Below, one piece after another: positions 9,352 through 18,133 of a stretch of DNA of 64,000 nucleotides. The stretch is from Faecalimonas umbilicata. GTDB taxonomy: Bacteria; Bacillota; Clostridia; Lachnospirales; Lachnospiraceae. The stretch spans positions 62,001 to 126,000 of the forward strand of contig NZ_SLZV01000006.1 in NCBI RefSeq assembly GCF_004346095.1. Direction: 5' to 3'. The stretch's first letter is position 1, and each line of letters begins with the position of its first letter. The translations under genes were made by a program, and so were the position numbers. The notes under the pieces were generated by a model. That model was not told the DNA's origin. It saw nothing but the letters and a program-made list of their open reading frames with translations, and did no database searches.

Positions 9352-11604
9352 ATGAAACGGATTCATATCAAACGCCCCGATATAAAGGGTGGCATACAAA
9401 GGGTGAAAAATTTAAAGCCGGAAGACATTAAGAAGTATTGGAAGAAGAGAAAAGAGAGAAGGGAACAGATTTTAGAGAAGAGACGCAACAGCCCGCTGGC
9501 GAAAAAGCTGGCACCGTGTTATAAGTTCATGAATCAGTTTTCGCTTGTATTTCATGCACTTTTGGCATGCTTTTTGAACCTGGTCATTGAATGTATTTCC
9601 CGACATTCGCTTGTACAGGGGTGGAATTATATGGTTGAGACACCAAAAGTGTTCTTATATAATTCATTTTTGATCTTTATTACGTTTTCTGTTGTTTATC
9701 TCGTAAGAAGACGTATTTTTGCCAGAATTCTTTTAAGTGTATTCTGGATCGGTCTTGGGGTGACGAACGGATACATGCTTATGAAGCGTGTCACTCCGTT
9801 TAACGCACAGGACTTAAAAGTTGCCGGTGATGCGGTGACCTTGATCAATTCTTATTTTAACGGAATTGAACTTGTTGCGGTGATCGTTGGTGTGGCAGCG
9901 GTTGTTGTATGGGTCATTTCCATGTGGAAGCGTGGCGGACAGTATGCTGGAAAAATGAGAAGAGTGCTTGCGCTGACCGGAGTGGTATTCTGGTTTGGAC
10001 TATTTTTTGTCGTGACAGATGTAGCACTTGATAAGCGAGTGATTTCCAATTATTTTGGAAATATTGCTTTTGCCTATGAAGATTATGGATTTCCATACTG
10101 TTTTATGTCGAGTGTGTTTAATACCGGAATTTCACAGCCGAATGGCTACAGTGAGGAAATGATCGCTCAGATCAGTGAGAACGGTGCGATCACAGAGGCC
10201 AAGACCGGAAGAAAAGAGATGCCAAATATTCTCTTTATCCAGCTGGAATCGTTCTTTGATACAAGTGAGGTAGAATTTTTGCAGACATCACAGGATCCAC
10301 TTCCAACGTTCAGAGCGCTTTCTGAGAAATATTCGTCAGGGTATTTCAAAGTGCCATCGGTGGGAGCCGGAACGGCCAACACAGAGTTTGAAGTTCTGAC
10401 CGGAATGAACTTGCGATATTTTGGACCAGGGGAGTATCCGTATAAGACAATATTAAAAAAGGAAACCGCAGAGAGTGCAGCAACTGCGCTGAAACGATTT
10501 GGTTACGGTGCACATGCGCTTCACAACAACGGAGGAAATTTTTACAGCCGTTCAACGGTATTTAATAATATCGGGTTTGACAGTTACACGAGTAAGGAAT
10601 TTATGAATATTCTTCAGCTTACCGAGAATGGGTGGGCGAAGGATGATATCCTCACAGAACATATCATGAACGCAATGGATTCGACAGAACAGCAGGATTT
10701 CGTATTTGGGATCACAGTACAAAGTCATGGCGATTACTATGGACAGCATTTAGAAAATCCAAGGATTCAAGTGACCGGAATAGAGGATGAAGAAGTAAGA
10801 AGTGCATGGGAATATTATGTCAATCAAATCTATGAAGTCGATCAGTTTATCGGAGATCTTGTGCAGGCGTTGGAAGATAGAAAGGAACCAACCGTTCTAG
10901 TCCTATATGGAGATCATCTGCCAACACTCGGACTGAAATCCGAAGATCTGAAGGGAAGGTATCTGTACAATACAAACTATGTTGTATGGGATAATATCGG
11001 GTTGGAAAAACAGGATCGAAATATTGCATCTTATCAGATCATGGCGGATGTTTTTGAGAAGTTGGATATCCATTCCGGAACGATATTCAATTATCACCAG
11101 AAGAGAAGGCAGACGAAGAACTACTTACTCGATCTGGAGATGCTGCAGTATGATATTCTCTATGGAGAGAAGTATGTGTACGGAGGGAAAAATCCAGTGC
11201 CGGAAGGACACATGCAGATGGGAATTAAAGATGTCGTGCTGACAGATCTGATCACACAGCTTGACGGAACATATAGCCTCTATGGCGAGAATTTTACTAA
11301 AAATAGTAGAGTCTATGTCAATGGCGAGAAGAAGAGCTCTAAATTTTTGAATAATACGAGGATCGAACTGCAGGAGACAGAGCTGAAGGAAGGAGATATT
11401 ATCACGATCATTCAGATGGGATCAAGTAATACGGTCTTTCGGACTTCTGCGGAATACATTTACCGCGGTGGCAAGATAGAAGAGCTGACAGAAGAATTGA
11501 AGCTTCAGCTGGAAGAGGAAGAAAAAAAGGCAGAAGATGTAAAGACAGTGACAGAAGAAACAAAAGATGCGGCAGACGATTCGTCTGAAACACCGCAGAA
11601 ATAA
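9352..11604 (+). CDS. LTA synthase-family membrane sulfatase-fold enzyme
   Basis: A 750-residue membrane protein with a basic cytosolic N-terminus, about five membrane segments (roughly residues 62-230) and an extracellular alkaline-phosphatase/sulfatase fold. LtaS-type motifs are FIQLESFFD, catalytic Thr341 in GAGTANTEFE, and YGDHLPT. LtaS-like enzymes polymerise glycerol phosphate onto lipid anchors or transfer it to glycans. Beyond the catalytic domain there is a beta-rich IPT-like segment (about 620-710) and an acidic low-complexity tail, which make it longer than canonical LtaS. GAGAGG lies 5 bases before ATG 9352. It is 25 bases after valS and 12 bases before folC. Confidence 0.88.
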   Translation: MKRIHIKRPDIKGGIQRVKNLKPEDIKKYWKKRKERREQILEKRRNSPLAKKLAPCYKFMNQFSLVFHALLACFLNLVIECISRHSLVQGWNYMVETPKVFLYNSFLIFITFSVVYLVRRRIFARILLSVFWIGLGVTNGYMLMKRVTPFNAQDLKVAGDAVTLINSYFNGIELVAVIVGVAAVVVWVISMWKRGGQYAGKMRRVLALTGVVFWFGLFFVVTDVALDKRVISNYFGNIAFAYEDYGFPYCFMSSVFNTGISQPNGYSEEMIAQISENGAITEAKTGRKEMPNILFIQLESFFDTSEVEFLQTSQDPLPTFRALSEKYSSGYFKVPSVGAGTANTEFEVLTGMNLRYFGPGEYPYKTILKKETAESAATALKRFGYGAHALHNNGGNFYSRSTVFNNIGFDSYTSKEFMNILQLTENGWAKDDILTEHIMNAMDSTEQQDFVFGITVQSHGDYYGQHLENPRIQVTGIEDEEVRSAWEYYVNQIYEVDQFIGDLVQALEDRKEPTVLVLYGDHLPTLGLKSEDLKGRYLYNTNYVVWDNIGLEKQDRNIASYQIMADVFEKLDIHSGTIFNYHQKRRQTKNYLLDLEMLQYDILYGEKYVYGGKNPVPEGHMQMGIKDVVLTDLITQLDGTYSLYGENFTKNSRVYVNGEKKSSKFLNNTRIELQETELKEGDIITIIQMGSSNTVFRTSAEYIYRGGKIEELTEELKLQLEEEEKKAEDVKTVTEETKDAADDSSETPQK

Positions 11605-11616
11605 TGGAGAAGACAA

Positions 11617-12915
11617 GTGAATTATCAGGAAAGTGTGAAATATATTTTAGACATTCCAAAATTCACAGTGAAGAATCATCTGACACATACAAAAGAGTTC
11701 CTATTAAGACTTGGAAATCCACAGGTCGGTAGGAAAGTAATTCATGTGGCAGGGACAAATGGAAAGGGCTCTGTATGTGCATACATACAGGCTCTTTTGC
11801 TTGCGGAGAAAAAGAGGACAGGATTTTTCAGTTCTCCTCATCTTGTGAAGATCAATGAGCGGATCAGAATAAATGGGGAAGAGATAGACGATGAAACATT
11901 TCTTGCTGTTTTTCAGAAAGTAAAAACTACTGTGGATGAGATGGAAAAAGACGGGCTGGCACATCCGACTTTTTTTGAATTTTTGTTTGGAATGGCGATG
12001 ACTGCTTTTGCGATGGCAGACATGGAGTACATTGTGCTGGAGACAGGGCTCGGTGGCAGGCTGGATGCCACGAATGCAATCGATGATCCGGTATTGACTG
12101 TGATCACAGCAGTCGGAATGGATCATATGGAGATACTGGGAGATACGATAGAAAAAATTGCAGCAGAAAAGGGCGGGATCATCAAAAGACAGGTTCCGCT
12201 TGTATTCGATGGGAATAATGTGCAGGCAGCAGCTGTTTTCCGACAAATTGCGGAAAATTGTGGTGCACCTTGTAGAGAAATCACGAAAGATGCGTACGAA
12301 ATTCAGGAAATCACAGAGAAATATATTGCATTTTCAAAACGAAGTGCGTATGATGAAGATACTACATGGAGGCTTTCCAATACCGGATGTTATCAGGTGG
12401 ACAATGCACTGCTTGCACTAGAGGCTGTGCAGATACTTCTTCCAAAAAGACATCTGAAACTATGGAAGGATACGCTGTTTCATGTGAAATGGCCGGGAAG
12501 AATGGAGGAAATCCTCCCGGGAGTCTACATAGACGGAGCACATAACGAGAATGCAGTAGAGCGGTTTGTCGAGACGGTGAAGCGAAGACCTGTTCACGGT
12601 GGACGGACTGTGATTCTGTTTTCAGCAGTCAAAGAGAAAGAGTACGAGAAGATGATCGCAGAACTATGCCAGAATTTATCAGTGGACAGTTATGTGATCA
12701 CGACCGTGGAAAGTACACGAAAAGTCGATGCGGGTGAACTTGCCCGGATCGTTCGGAAATATACAGACAGTGAAGTGACTGTCCGGGAACAATTAGAAGA
12801 GGCATGGGCGGAGATGATGAAACAAAAAGGAGAAGACGGTATTGCCTACTGCCTGGGCTCACTCTACCTTGTAGGTATGATCAAAGAGCTTGTGAAGGGA
12901 GAACCAGAATGTTAG
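11617..12915 (+). CDS. folC: Folylpolyglutamate synthase / dihydrofolate synthase
   Basis: A 432-residue Mur-ligase-family enzyme that adds glutamate to folates. The P-loop GTNGKGSVCAY is near residues 46-56, ETGLGGRLDATN and the MDHMEILG block follow, and DGAHNENA is in the C-terminal domain. The start is a GTG at 11617 with GGAGA about 7 bases upstream; no alternative ATG fits the conserved N-terminus (NYQESVKYIL). Its stop overlaps the next small gene by 7 bases, indicating translational coupling. Confidence 0.95.
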   Translation: MNYQESVKYILDIPKFTVKNHLTHTKEFLLRLGNPQVGRKVIHVAGTNGKGSVCAYIQALLLAEKKRTGFFSSPHLVKINERIRINGEEIDDETFLAVFQKVKTTVDEMEKDGLAHPTFFEFLFGMAMTAFAMADMEYIVLETGLGGRLDATNAIDDPVLTVITAVGMDHMEILGDTIEKIAAEKGGIIKRQVPLVFDGNNVQAAAVFRQIAENCGAPCREITKDAYEIQEITEKYIAFSKRSAYDEDTTWRLSNTGCYQVDNALLALEAVQILLPKRHLKLWKDTLFHVKWPGRMEEILPGVYIDGAHNENAVERFVETVKRRPVHGGRTVILFSAVKEKEYEKMIAELCQNLSVDSYVITTVESTRKVDAGELARIVRKYTDSEVTVREQLEEAWAEMMKQKGEDGIAYCLGSLYLVGMIKELVKGEPEC

Positions 12916-13043
12916 ATTATGAAGAGGAATTAAAGAAATTTAAACCTAGCCTGGAAGTAGATGACATAGAGGAGGCAGTGTATCAGGAAGACTTGTCTGA
13001 TATGACTGATATTCTGCGGGAGATGCTCAGTCAGGCGAAATAG
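12909..13043 (+). CDS. Small acidic protein, 44 residues
   Basis: The ATG at 12909 lies inside the folC stop region, 7-base overlap, with AGGGAG upstream. The product is a short, acidic, probably helical peptide (starts MLDYEEELKKFKPSLEVDD, ends REMLSQAK) without membrane segment or known motif. The coupling to folC and the 23-base gap to the TPR gene suggest a genuine operon member. The function is unknown. A longer frame beginning at 12804 inside folC is an artefact. Confidence 0.6.
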   Translation: MLDYEEELKKFKPSLEVDDIEEAVYQEDLSDMTDILREMLSQAK

Positions 13044-13066
13044 CAGAAAGATTACGGTGGAATTGC

Positions 13067-14572
13067 ATGGAGTATACGGAGAAAATATTACATCAGTCAA
13101 ATTACTGGTATAATGATGGACTGAGAAAAGCAAAAATAAGGGACATATCGGGCGCCGTTCAGTCATTAAAGCGGAGCCTTCAGTATAACAGGGAGAACAT
13201 CCCTGCAAGGAACCTTCTGGGGCTTGTTTATTATGAGAGAGGAGAGATTGCGGAGGCAATCGTAGAGTGGATCCTCAGTCAGAATTTTCAAAAATCAGAC
13301 AATCTGGCGGGATACTTTATCAGAGAAATCCAGAAAGATAAAAAAACATTAGAAGAAATTGACAGAGCAGTGCAGATGTATAATCAGTGCCTCGTTTACT
13401 GTGATCAGGGTGCGGAAGATCTGGCGGTGATTCAACTGAAGAAGGCGGTGCAGATACATCCGTCTTATCTGAAAGCATATCAGCTTTTGGCGCTATTGTA
13501 TTTAAAAACAGGTCAGTACCAGAAAGCAAAACAGGTGTTGAAGCGGGCACATCGTCTCGACACGACAAATGAGACAACCTTGAAATATATGCATGAGTTG
13601 TCTGAACTCAGAGAAACGCAAGGCACGAAAGGAAGAGAACAGAAGACCTATGAGATTGGGAATGACACGGTCATTCAGCCGGCGGTCTCTCCGCTGAAAG
13701 AGAATGCAGGATTTCTTACCATTTTGAATATTGTCATAGGAATTTTACTAGGAGCAGCCGTTGTATGGTTTCTCATTGTTCCGGCGGTCAATGAAGTAAA
13801 ATCCAATCGAAGCAACAAATCGGTGCTGGCATTTAAAGAGGAGATCAATTCTAAAGATGCGCAGATCAGCGCGATGAAAAAGGAATTAGAGACCATTAGA
13901 AATTCTTCCGATGAGAACGAGGCGGCAACGGCTGCTGCACTGGCGGCAAAAGACAGCTATGAGAAGCTTTTGACGGTCAAGGAGCACTATAACTCCGGGC
14001 AGTATGCTTACGCCACACTTGCAAAAGAACTTTTGGAAGTGCAGAAAGATTCCCTCGGAGATCAGGGAAAAGTTCAGTATCAGGCGATTGCCGATGAAGT
14101 GTATCCGAGCATCTGTGCAGAACATTACAGTAGTGCAAAGCAAAGCTATCAGCAGGGAGATTATCCAAAAGCGATCACACTTTTGGAGGAACTGATCCGG
14201 ATGGATGGGCATTACAAAGATGGAGAGGCACTGCTGTTACTTGGAGACTCTTATCTGTTGAACAATGAGAAAGATAAGGCTGAGGCAATATACAAGCAGA
14301 TCATCGAGGCATATCCGAAAACAGATGTTGCAAAGAGAGCAGAAGAGGCACAAAAAGGAACCCCGGCAAATACTCAGGGGGCTGGTACGGAAGAGAGTGT
14401 GGATTCCGGACAGTCAGGAGCGGATGTGTATAATGATTATGGCAGTGCTTATGGGGATACTGCCGGAAGTGATACAGAAGATTACCAAGGACAAGGGGAT
14501 CAGAATGTATATGACAATTATCAGGAAACAGAAGAATCCTATGGAGATGTAACTTACGAGGAATATCAATAG
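13067..14572 (+). CDS. Membrane-anchored TPR protein
   Basis: A 501-residue protein. Residues 5-185 contain tetratricopeptide-like helix pairs. A single membrane segment lies near 214-239, then a coiled-coil stretch (about 255-295), a second TPR block (about 340-430, for example YQQGDYPKAITLLEEL) and a low-complexity tail rich in Gly, Tyr, Asp and Gln. The topology suggests TPRs on both sides of the membrane acting as a scaffold. The partner is unknown. It lies just upstream of the spoIIA operon but is separated from it by a good terminator. Confidence 0.75.
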   Translation: MEYTEKILHQSNYWYNDGLRKAKIRDISGAVQSLKRSLQYNRENIPARNLLGLVYYERGEIAEAIVEWILSQNFQKSDNLAGYFIREIQKDKKTLEEIDRAVQMYNQCLVYCDQGAEDLAVIQLKKAVQIHPSYLKAYQLLALLYLKTGQYQKAKQVLKRAHRLDTTNETTLKYMHELSELRETQGTKGREQKTYEIGNDTVIQPAVSPLKENAGFLTILNIVIGILLGAAVVWFLIVPAVNEVKSNRSNKSVLAFKEEINSKDAQISAMKKELETIRNSSDENEAATAAALAAKDSYEKLLTVKEHYNSGQYAYATLAKELLEVQKDSLGDQGKVQYQAIADEVYPSICAEHYSSAKQSYQQGDYPKAITLLEELIRMDGHYKDGEALLLLGDSYLLNNEKDKAEAIYKQIIEAYPKTDVAKRAEEAQKGTPANTQGAGTEESVDSGQSGADVYNDYGSAYGDTAGSDTEDYQGQGDQNVYDNYQETEESYGDVTYEEYQ

Positions 14573-14590
14573 AAATAGAAGTACGAAAGA

Positions 14591-14628
14591 AAAGGAGATA
14601 CACAAAGAGCGTGTATGTCCTTTTTTTT
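14591..14628 (+). terminator. Intrinsic terminator after the folC-TPR transcript
   Basis: Arms AAAGGAGATACAC and GTGTATGTCCTTT pair with one G-G mismatch, loop AAAGAGC, followed by eight T. It isolates spoIIAA from the upstream operon, so a spoIIA promoter must lie within about 40 bases or inside the terminator region. Confidence 0.9.
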
Positions 14629-14660
14629 CGATTTATAGACTACGAAAACAGGAGGGTTAT

Positions 14661-14975
14661 ATGGAGTATCAGATTGAAGAAAACAGTCTTACAATTTTTC
14701 TTCCCGCAGAGTTAGACCACTGCAATGCGGAGCAAGTGAGAAAGAGGGCAGATATGCTGATTGAGCATAACCATATTAAATATGTTATTTTTGACTTTGC
14801 GAACACGAATTTTATGGATAGTTCAGGAATTGGAGTCCTTATGGGAAGATATAAGCTAGTCTATTTAGTTGGCGGCGAAGTCTGGGCAGTAAACGCAAAT
14901 GAGCGGATCAGAAAAATATTAAAAATGTCAGGTGTGACGAAAATAATCCAGATGTTTGAGGAGGAAAAACAATGA
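14661..14975 (+). CDS. spoIIAA: Anti-sigma F factor antagonist
   Basis: A 104-residue STAS-domain protein. When dephosphorylated it binds SpoIIAB and frees sigma F in the forespore. The phosphorylation motif is FMDSSGIG, with serines at 54-55. GGAGGG precedes the ATG. The gene overlaps spoIIAB by ATGA in the standard spoIIAA-AB-sigF order. Confidence 0.95.
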   Translation: MEYQIEENSLTIFLPAELDHCNAEQVRKRADMLIEHNHIKYVIFDFANTNFMDSSGIGVLMGRYKLVYLVGGEVWAVNANERIRKILKMSGVTKIIQMFEEEKQ

Positions 14976-15430
14976 TGAAGAACACAAATGAAATGGAACT
15001 GGTATTTGACAGCAGACCGGTCAATGAAGGATTTGCGCGTGTGTCTGTTGCAGCATTTATGACACAGCTCAATCCGACTTTGGAGGAAGTATCAGATGTA
15101 AAGACTGCGGTCTCAGAGGCAGTCACGAATGCGCTGATCCATGGGTATGATGGAAAAGTGAAGAAAATTATGATTCGATGCTGGATTGAAGGGCAGACAC
15201 TCTATGTAGAAATTAGAGATGAAGGAAAAGGAATTGAAAATGTCGAAAAGGCAATGGAACCGTTATTTACGACAAGACCAGAACTTGACCGGTCAGGAAT
15301 GGGATTTGCATTTATGGAAGCCTTTATGGACAATGTGTATGTAGAATCCGAACTGGGAAAGGGGACGTTGGTCCGAATGAAAAAGACTATCGGGAAAGGC
15401 AGGGAACTATGGACCACACAATCGCTTTAA
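14972..15430 (+). CDS. spoIIAB: Anti-sigma F factor, serine kinase
   Basis: A 152-residue GHKL-fold kinase that binds sigma F and phosphorylates SpoIIAA. Visible motifs are EAVTNALIHGY (N box), DEGKGIENV (G1) and SGMGFAFME (G2). ATG 14972 overlaps the spoIIAA stop; ATG 14975 is an alternative first codon. It overlaps sigF by 22 bases. Confidence 0.95.
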   Translation: MMKNTNEMELVFDSRPVNEGFARVSVAAFMTQLNPTLEEVSDVKTAVSEAVTNALIHGYDGKVKKIMIRCWIEGQTLYVEIRDEGKGIENVEKAMEPLFTTRPELDRSGMGFAFMEAFMDNVYVESELGKGTLVRMKKTIGKGRELWTTQSL

Positions 15431-16131
15431 TTCAAAGATCACACGATGGAGATGAGAAAGCGAGAGAACAATTAGTGGAGGAAAATACAGGGCTTGTATG
15501 GTGTATTGTGAAGCGGTTCTTTGGAAGGGGAACGGACAGTGAAGATTTGTTTCAGATTGGAAGTATCGGACTTTTGAAAGCAATTGATAAATTTGATCTG
15601 AATTATGATGTGAAATTTTCGACTTATGCAGTGCCTATGATTTCAGGGGAGATTCGGAGATTCCTAAGAGATGATGGGATGATTAAAGTGAGCCGGTCAT
15701 TAAAGGAGACTGCATACAAAGCATTTCTGGCAAGGGAGCGTCTTCAGAAAAAATATAACCGGGAGCCGACAATGGAAGAACTGGCAGCGGAGCTGGAGGT
15801 GGAGAAGGAAGAACTTGCGATGGCGCTTGATGCGAGCGGGGAAGTGGAGTCGCTGCACAAACCGATTTATCAGAAGGATGGAAATGAGATTCAGCTTCTT
15901 GATAAGCTGGAGGAAGAGGAAGGGCAGGAAGAAACGATACTGAATCATATGCTGATACGTCAGCTTCTCGAGGAGCTTGATAGAGAGGAACGACAGTTGA
16001 TCTATTTGCGGTACTTTGCAAATCAAACACAGTCAGAGATTGGAAAAAAACTCGGGATTTCCCAAGTGCAGGTATCAAGGCTTGAAAAGAAGATTCTAAA
16101 AAATATGAGGACAAAAATACAGACAGGATGA
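15409..16131 (+). CDS. sigF: RNA polymerase sporulation sigma factor F
   Basis: A 240-residue sigma-70-family factor with region 2 (FQIGSIGLLKAIDKFD, then FSTYAVPMI), region 3 and a C-terminal region 4 helix-turn-helix (TQSEIGKKLGISQVQVSRLE). Its position after spoIIAA and spoIIAB identifies it as SigF, the first forespore-specific sigma factor. The start lies inside the end of spoIIAB, implying coupled translation. Confidence 0.95.
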   Translation: MDHTIALIQRSHDGDEKAREQLVEENTGLVWCIVKRFFGRGTDSEDLFQIGSIGLLKAIDKFDLNYDVKFSTYAVPMISGEIRRFLRDDGMIKVSRSLKETAYKAFLARERLQKKYNREPTMEELAAELEVEKEELAMALDASGEVESLHKPIYQKDGNEIQLLDKLEEEEGQEETILNHMLIRQLLEELDREERQLIYLRYFANQTQSEIGKKLGISQVQVSRLEKKILKNMRTKIQTG

Positions 16132-16172
16132 GTCTGGGCGATTGGTATGCCGGGAGAAAAAATAAGAAATTT

Positions 16173-16214
16173 GAGGAGGGAGCAGCTCACAACGAGAGCA
16201 GCTTCCTCTTTTCA
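16173..16214 (+). terminator. Possible terminator after sigF
   Basis: GAGGAGG and CTTCCTC arms (7 pairs with one wobble) enclose a larger loop and are followed by TTTTC, 40 bases past the sigF stop. The stem is imperfect; supported mainly by position between the spoIIA and spoVA operons. Confidence 0.4.
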
Positions 16215-16231
16215 TTAAGTTTTCCTGAAGA

Positions 16232-16260
16232 GTATAGGTTTGCCAAATGCGGAAATAATA
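16232..16260 (+). promoter_or_regulatory. Candidate SigF/SigG promoter of the spoVA operon
   Basis: GTATA at 16232-16236 matches the forespore sigma -35 consensus, and GGAAATAATA at 16251-16260 matches the SigF -10 pattern; AATAATA with a 17-base spacer also fits SigG. The location, about 75 bases before the first spoVA-operon ORF, is what is expected for forespore expression. Not experimentally supported. Confidence 0.5.
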
Positions 16261-16336
16261 GGAATAAGCAATCTCTGGCAGAACAGGTAAGCAGCAACTC
16301 TGTGAGGCAGAGAAGTATCAGAAAGGTGGTGCAAAA

Positions 16337-16525
16337 ATGGACAATGCAAGAAAGAAAATCTGGATCTGTCTGCTCTGCGCTGTTGCGGTGGCGATAGTTG
16401 TCGGGCTTTGCTATTATGTTACGGATGTGCGGGAGACAGAATTATCTGGGGAAGGAACGCTTGTAAGAATGGAAAGATCGGAGATGGGCAGCACATGGCA
16501 GCAACAAACAGAAAATTATATATAA
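16337..16525 (+). CDS. Small single-pass membrane protein preceding spoVAA
   Basis: A 62-residue ORF with a good ribosome site (AAAGGTGG, 7 bases before ATG 16337). Residues 8-29 form one hydrophobic segment (ICLLCAVAVAIVVGLCYYV), followed by a polar tail. Its 3' end overlaps the spoVAA start at 16495 by 31 bases in another frame. No family is recognised. It could be a genuine small sporulation membrane protein or a translated leader that couples ribosomes into spoVAA. Confidence 0.5.
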   Translation: MDNARKKIWICLLCAVAVAIVVGLCYYVTDVRETELSGEGTLVRMERSEMGSTWQQQTENYI

Positions 16526-17130
16526 AGGCAGACCGCAGTATTGAATTGACAAAACAGGAAGTGACGCTGGGAGATGTTCTTTCGATGGAGTGTACGGACC
16601 CAACCATTGTGACAAGATTGAAGACGGAACGACTTCTGAAAATGCCGGAACAGGGACAGAACCGGTTTGTATTTTCTATTTTAAAGGTTATTGAGCAGAT
16701 TCACAGGGTATATCCGGGATTGGATATTGAAAATCTTGGTGAGACAGAATTTATTGTTACTTATGAAAAGCAAAAGACTCCGGGAAAGGCGGTACATTTT
16801 CTGAAGACGGTGGGAGTTGTGATGATTACATTTCTAGGCTCAGCCTTTTCAATTATGGCATTTAACAATGATGTGGATGTGGGGAAAATGTTTGGGCAGG
16901 TTTATGAGCAGCTCACGGGGGTACCGTCAAGTGGATTTACACTGTTGGAAGTCTGTTACAGCATTGGTCTGATTATTGGCATTCTTGTGTTTTTCAATCA
17001 TTTTGCCGGTAAAAGATTCTCGGTCGATCCAACACCGATGGAGGTGGAAATGAGGCTTTATGAGAATGATATTCAGACAACATTGGTACAAAATTATGAG
17101 AGAAAGAAAAAAGAAATTGATGTTAAGTAA
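16495..17130 (+). CDS. spoVAA: Stage V sporulation protein AA
   Basis: About 211 residues. The N-terminal soluble domain (LYIKADRSIELTKQEVTLGD) is the SporV_AA domain, followed by two membrane segments (MITFLGSAFSIMAF and SIGLIIGILVFFN). SpoVA proteins form the channel that moves Ca-dipicolinic acid into and out of spores. The start at 16495 is chosen at the beginning of the conserved domain. A frame extension to 16408 has no ribosome site and no homologous look. Confidence 0.85.
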   Translation: MAATNRKLYIKADRSIELTKQEVTLGDVLSMECTDPTIVTRLKTERLLKMPEQGQNRFVFSILKVIEQIHRVYPGLDIENLGETEFIVTYEKQKTPGKAVHFLKTVGVVMITFLGSAFSIMAFNNDVDVGKMFGQVYEQLTGVPSSGFTLLEVCYSIGLIIGILVFFNHFAGKRFSVDPTPMEVEMRLYENDIQTTLVQNYERKKKEIDVK

Positions 17131-17174
17131 GTAGGAAAAGCTATGAGGGAACAAAAAAGAAAGAGAGAAACGTC

Positions 17175-17594
17175 ATGTGGATCAAACAGATGATACTTGT
17201 GGTACTTGGACTTAGCGCAGGAGTTGCGGCGGCAGGAGGATTGTTTTCATTTATCGTAGGTCTCGGAGTGGTATCTGAATTTGCAGACCGTACACATACA
17301 GGAGATTGCGTGCTTCTTTACGAAGAAGCCATCGCACTTGGAGGAATCTTTGGCAATCTGTTCTATTTATTTCCGGTCACAATTCCTTATGGGCAGATAT
17401 TTGTTCCGATTTTCGGGGTATTTGGGGGGATTTTTGTAGGGTGCTGGGCAATGACCTTGGCAGAAATTTTGAATATTTTCCCAATTTTTATCAGACGAGT
17501 GAAGCTTCTCCGGGCAATTCCTTATATTATTGCGGGGATAGCATTTGGAAAAGGAATTGGTTCGCTGATTTATTTTTGGAAAGGCTGGGGATAA
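17175..17594 (+). CDS. spoVAB: Stage V sporulation protein AB
   Basis: A 139-residue integral membrane protein with about four hydrophobic segments and Gly-rich loops, matching the SpoVAB family in length and position between spoVAA and spoVAC. It is part of the spore inner-membrane dipicolinate apparatus. The ATG follows an AAAGAGAG stretch. Confidence 0.85.
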   Translation: MWIKQMILVVLGLSAGVAAAGGLFSFIVGLGVVSEFADRTHTGDCVLLYEEAIALGGIFGNLFYLFPVTIPYGQIFVPIFGVFGGIFVGCWAMTLAEILNIFPIFIRRVKLLRAIPYIIAGIAFGKGIGSLIYFWKGWG

Positions 17595-17659
17595 CAGATG
17601 AGAAAAAGAAAGAAAACAAAGAGATAGATTCAGAATAAAAAGAAAAGAAAGGGAAGGAC

Positions 17660-18133
17660 ATGGACGAACAAGAAAAGAAAAAAAGGAAGGAAAAGGCATA
17701 TCAGGATTATGTCAAAACAAAGACACCAGTGCACAACGTCTATCTGAATATGGCAAAAGCATTTGTGACAGGCGGAACCATCTGTGTGATCGGGCAGTTT
17801 TTTATGAATTTCTGTAAAAATGCAGGATGCACAGAAGAAATCAGCGGAACATGGACATCACTCATGTTAGTTTTGCTCAGTGTACTTCTCACCGGATGGA
17901 ATTTGTATCCGGGGATTGCAAAATGGGGAGGCGCAGGGGCGCTCGTACCGATCACCGGATTTGCCAATTCCGTGGCGGCTCCGGCAATCGAATATAAAAA
18001 AGAAGGACAGATATTTGGAATCGGATGTAAAATATTTACGATTGCAGGCCCGGTTATTTTATATGGGATTGTGACATCCTGGGGATTGGGGCTGATTTAC
18101 TATCTGTTATTGAAAGTCGGGGTGATTGTATGA
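17660..18133 (+). CDS. spoVAC: Stage V sporulation protein AC
   Basis: A 157-residue membrane protein of the SpoVAC/SpoVAEb fold, for example ITGFANSVAAPAIEYKKEGQ. In Bacillus SpoVAC acts as a mechanosensitive channel involved in dipicolinate release. A GGGAAGG ribosome site precedes ATG 17660, and the stop overlaps the spoVAD start by ATGA. Confidence 0.93.
   Translation: MDEQEKKKRKEKAYQDYVKTKTPVHNVYLNMAKAFVTGGTICVIGQFFMNFCKNAGCTEEISGTWTSLMLVLLSVLLTGWNLYPGIAKWGGAGALVPITGFANSVAAPAIEYKKEGQIFGIGCKIFTIAGPVILYGIVTSWGLGLIYYLLLKVGVIV

Noticed and set aside
16128-16397. 89-residue frame overlapping the end of sigF
   Set aside because: Although it begins with an ATGA overlap, it crosses the likely terminator and the forespore promoter and shows no domain or biased codon use.
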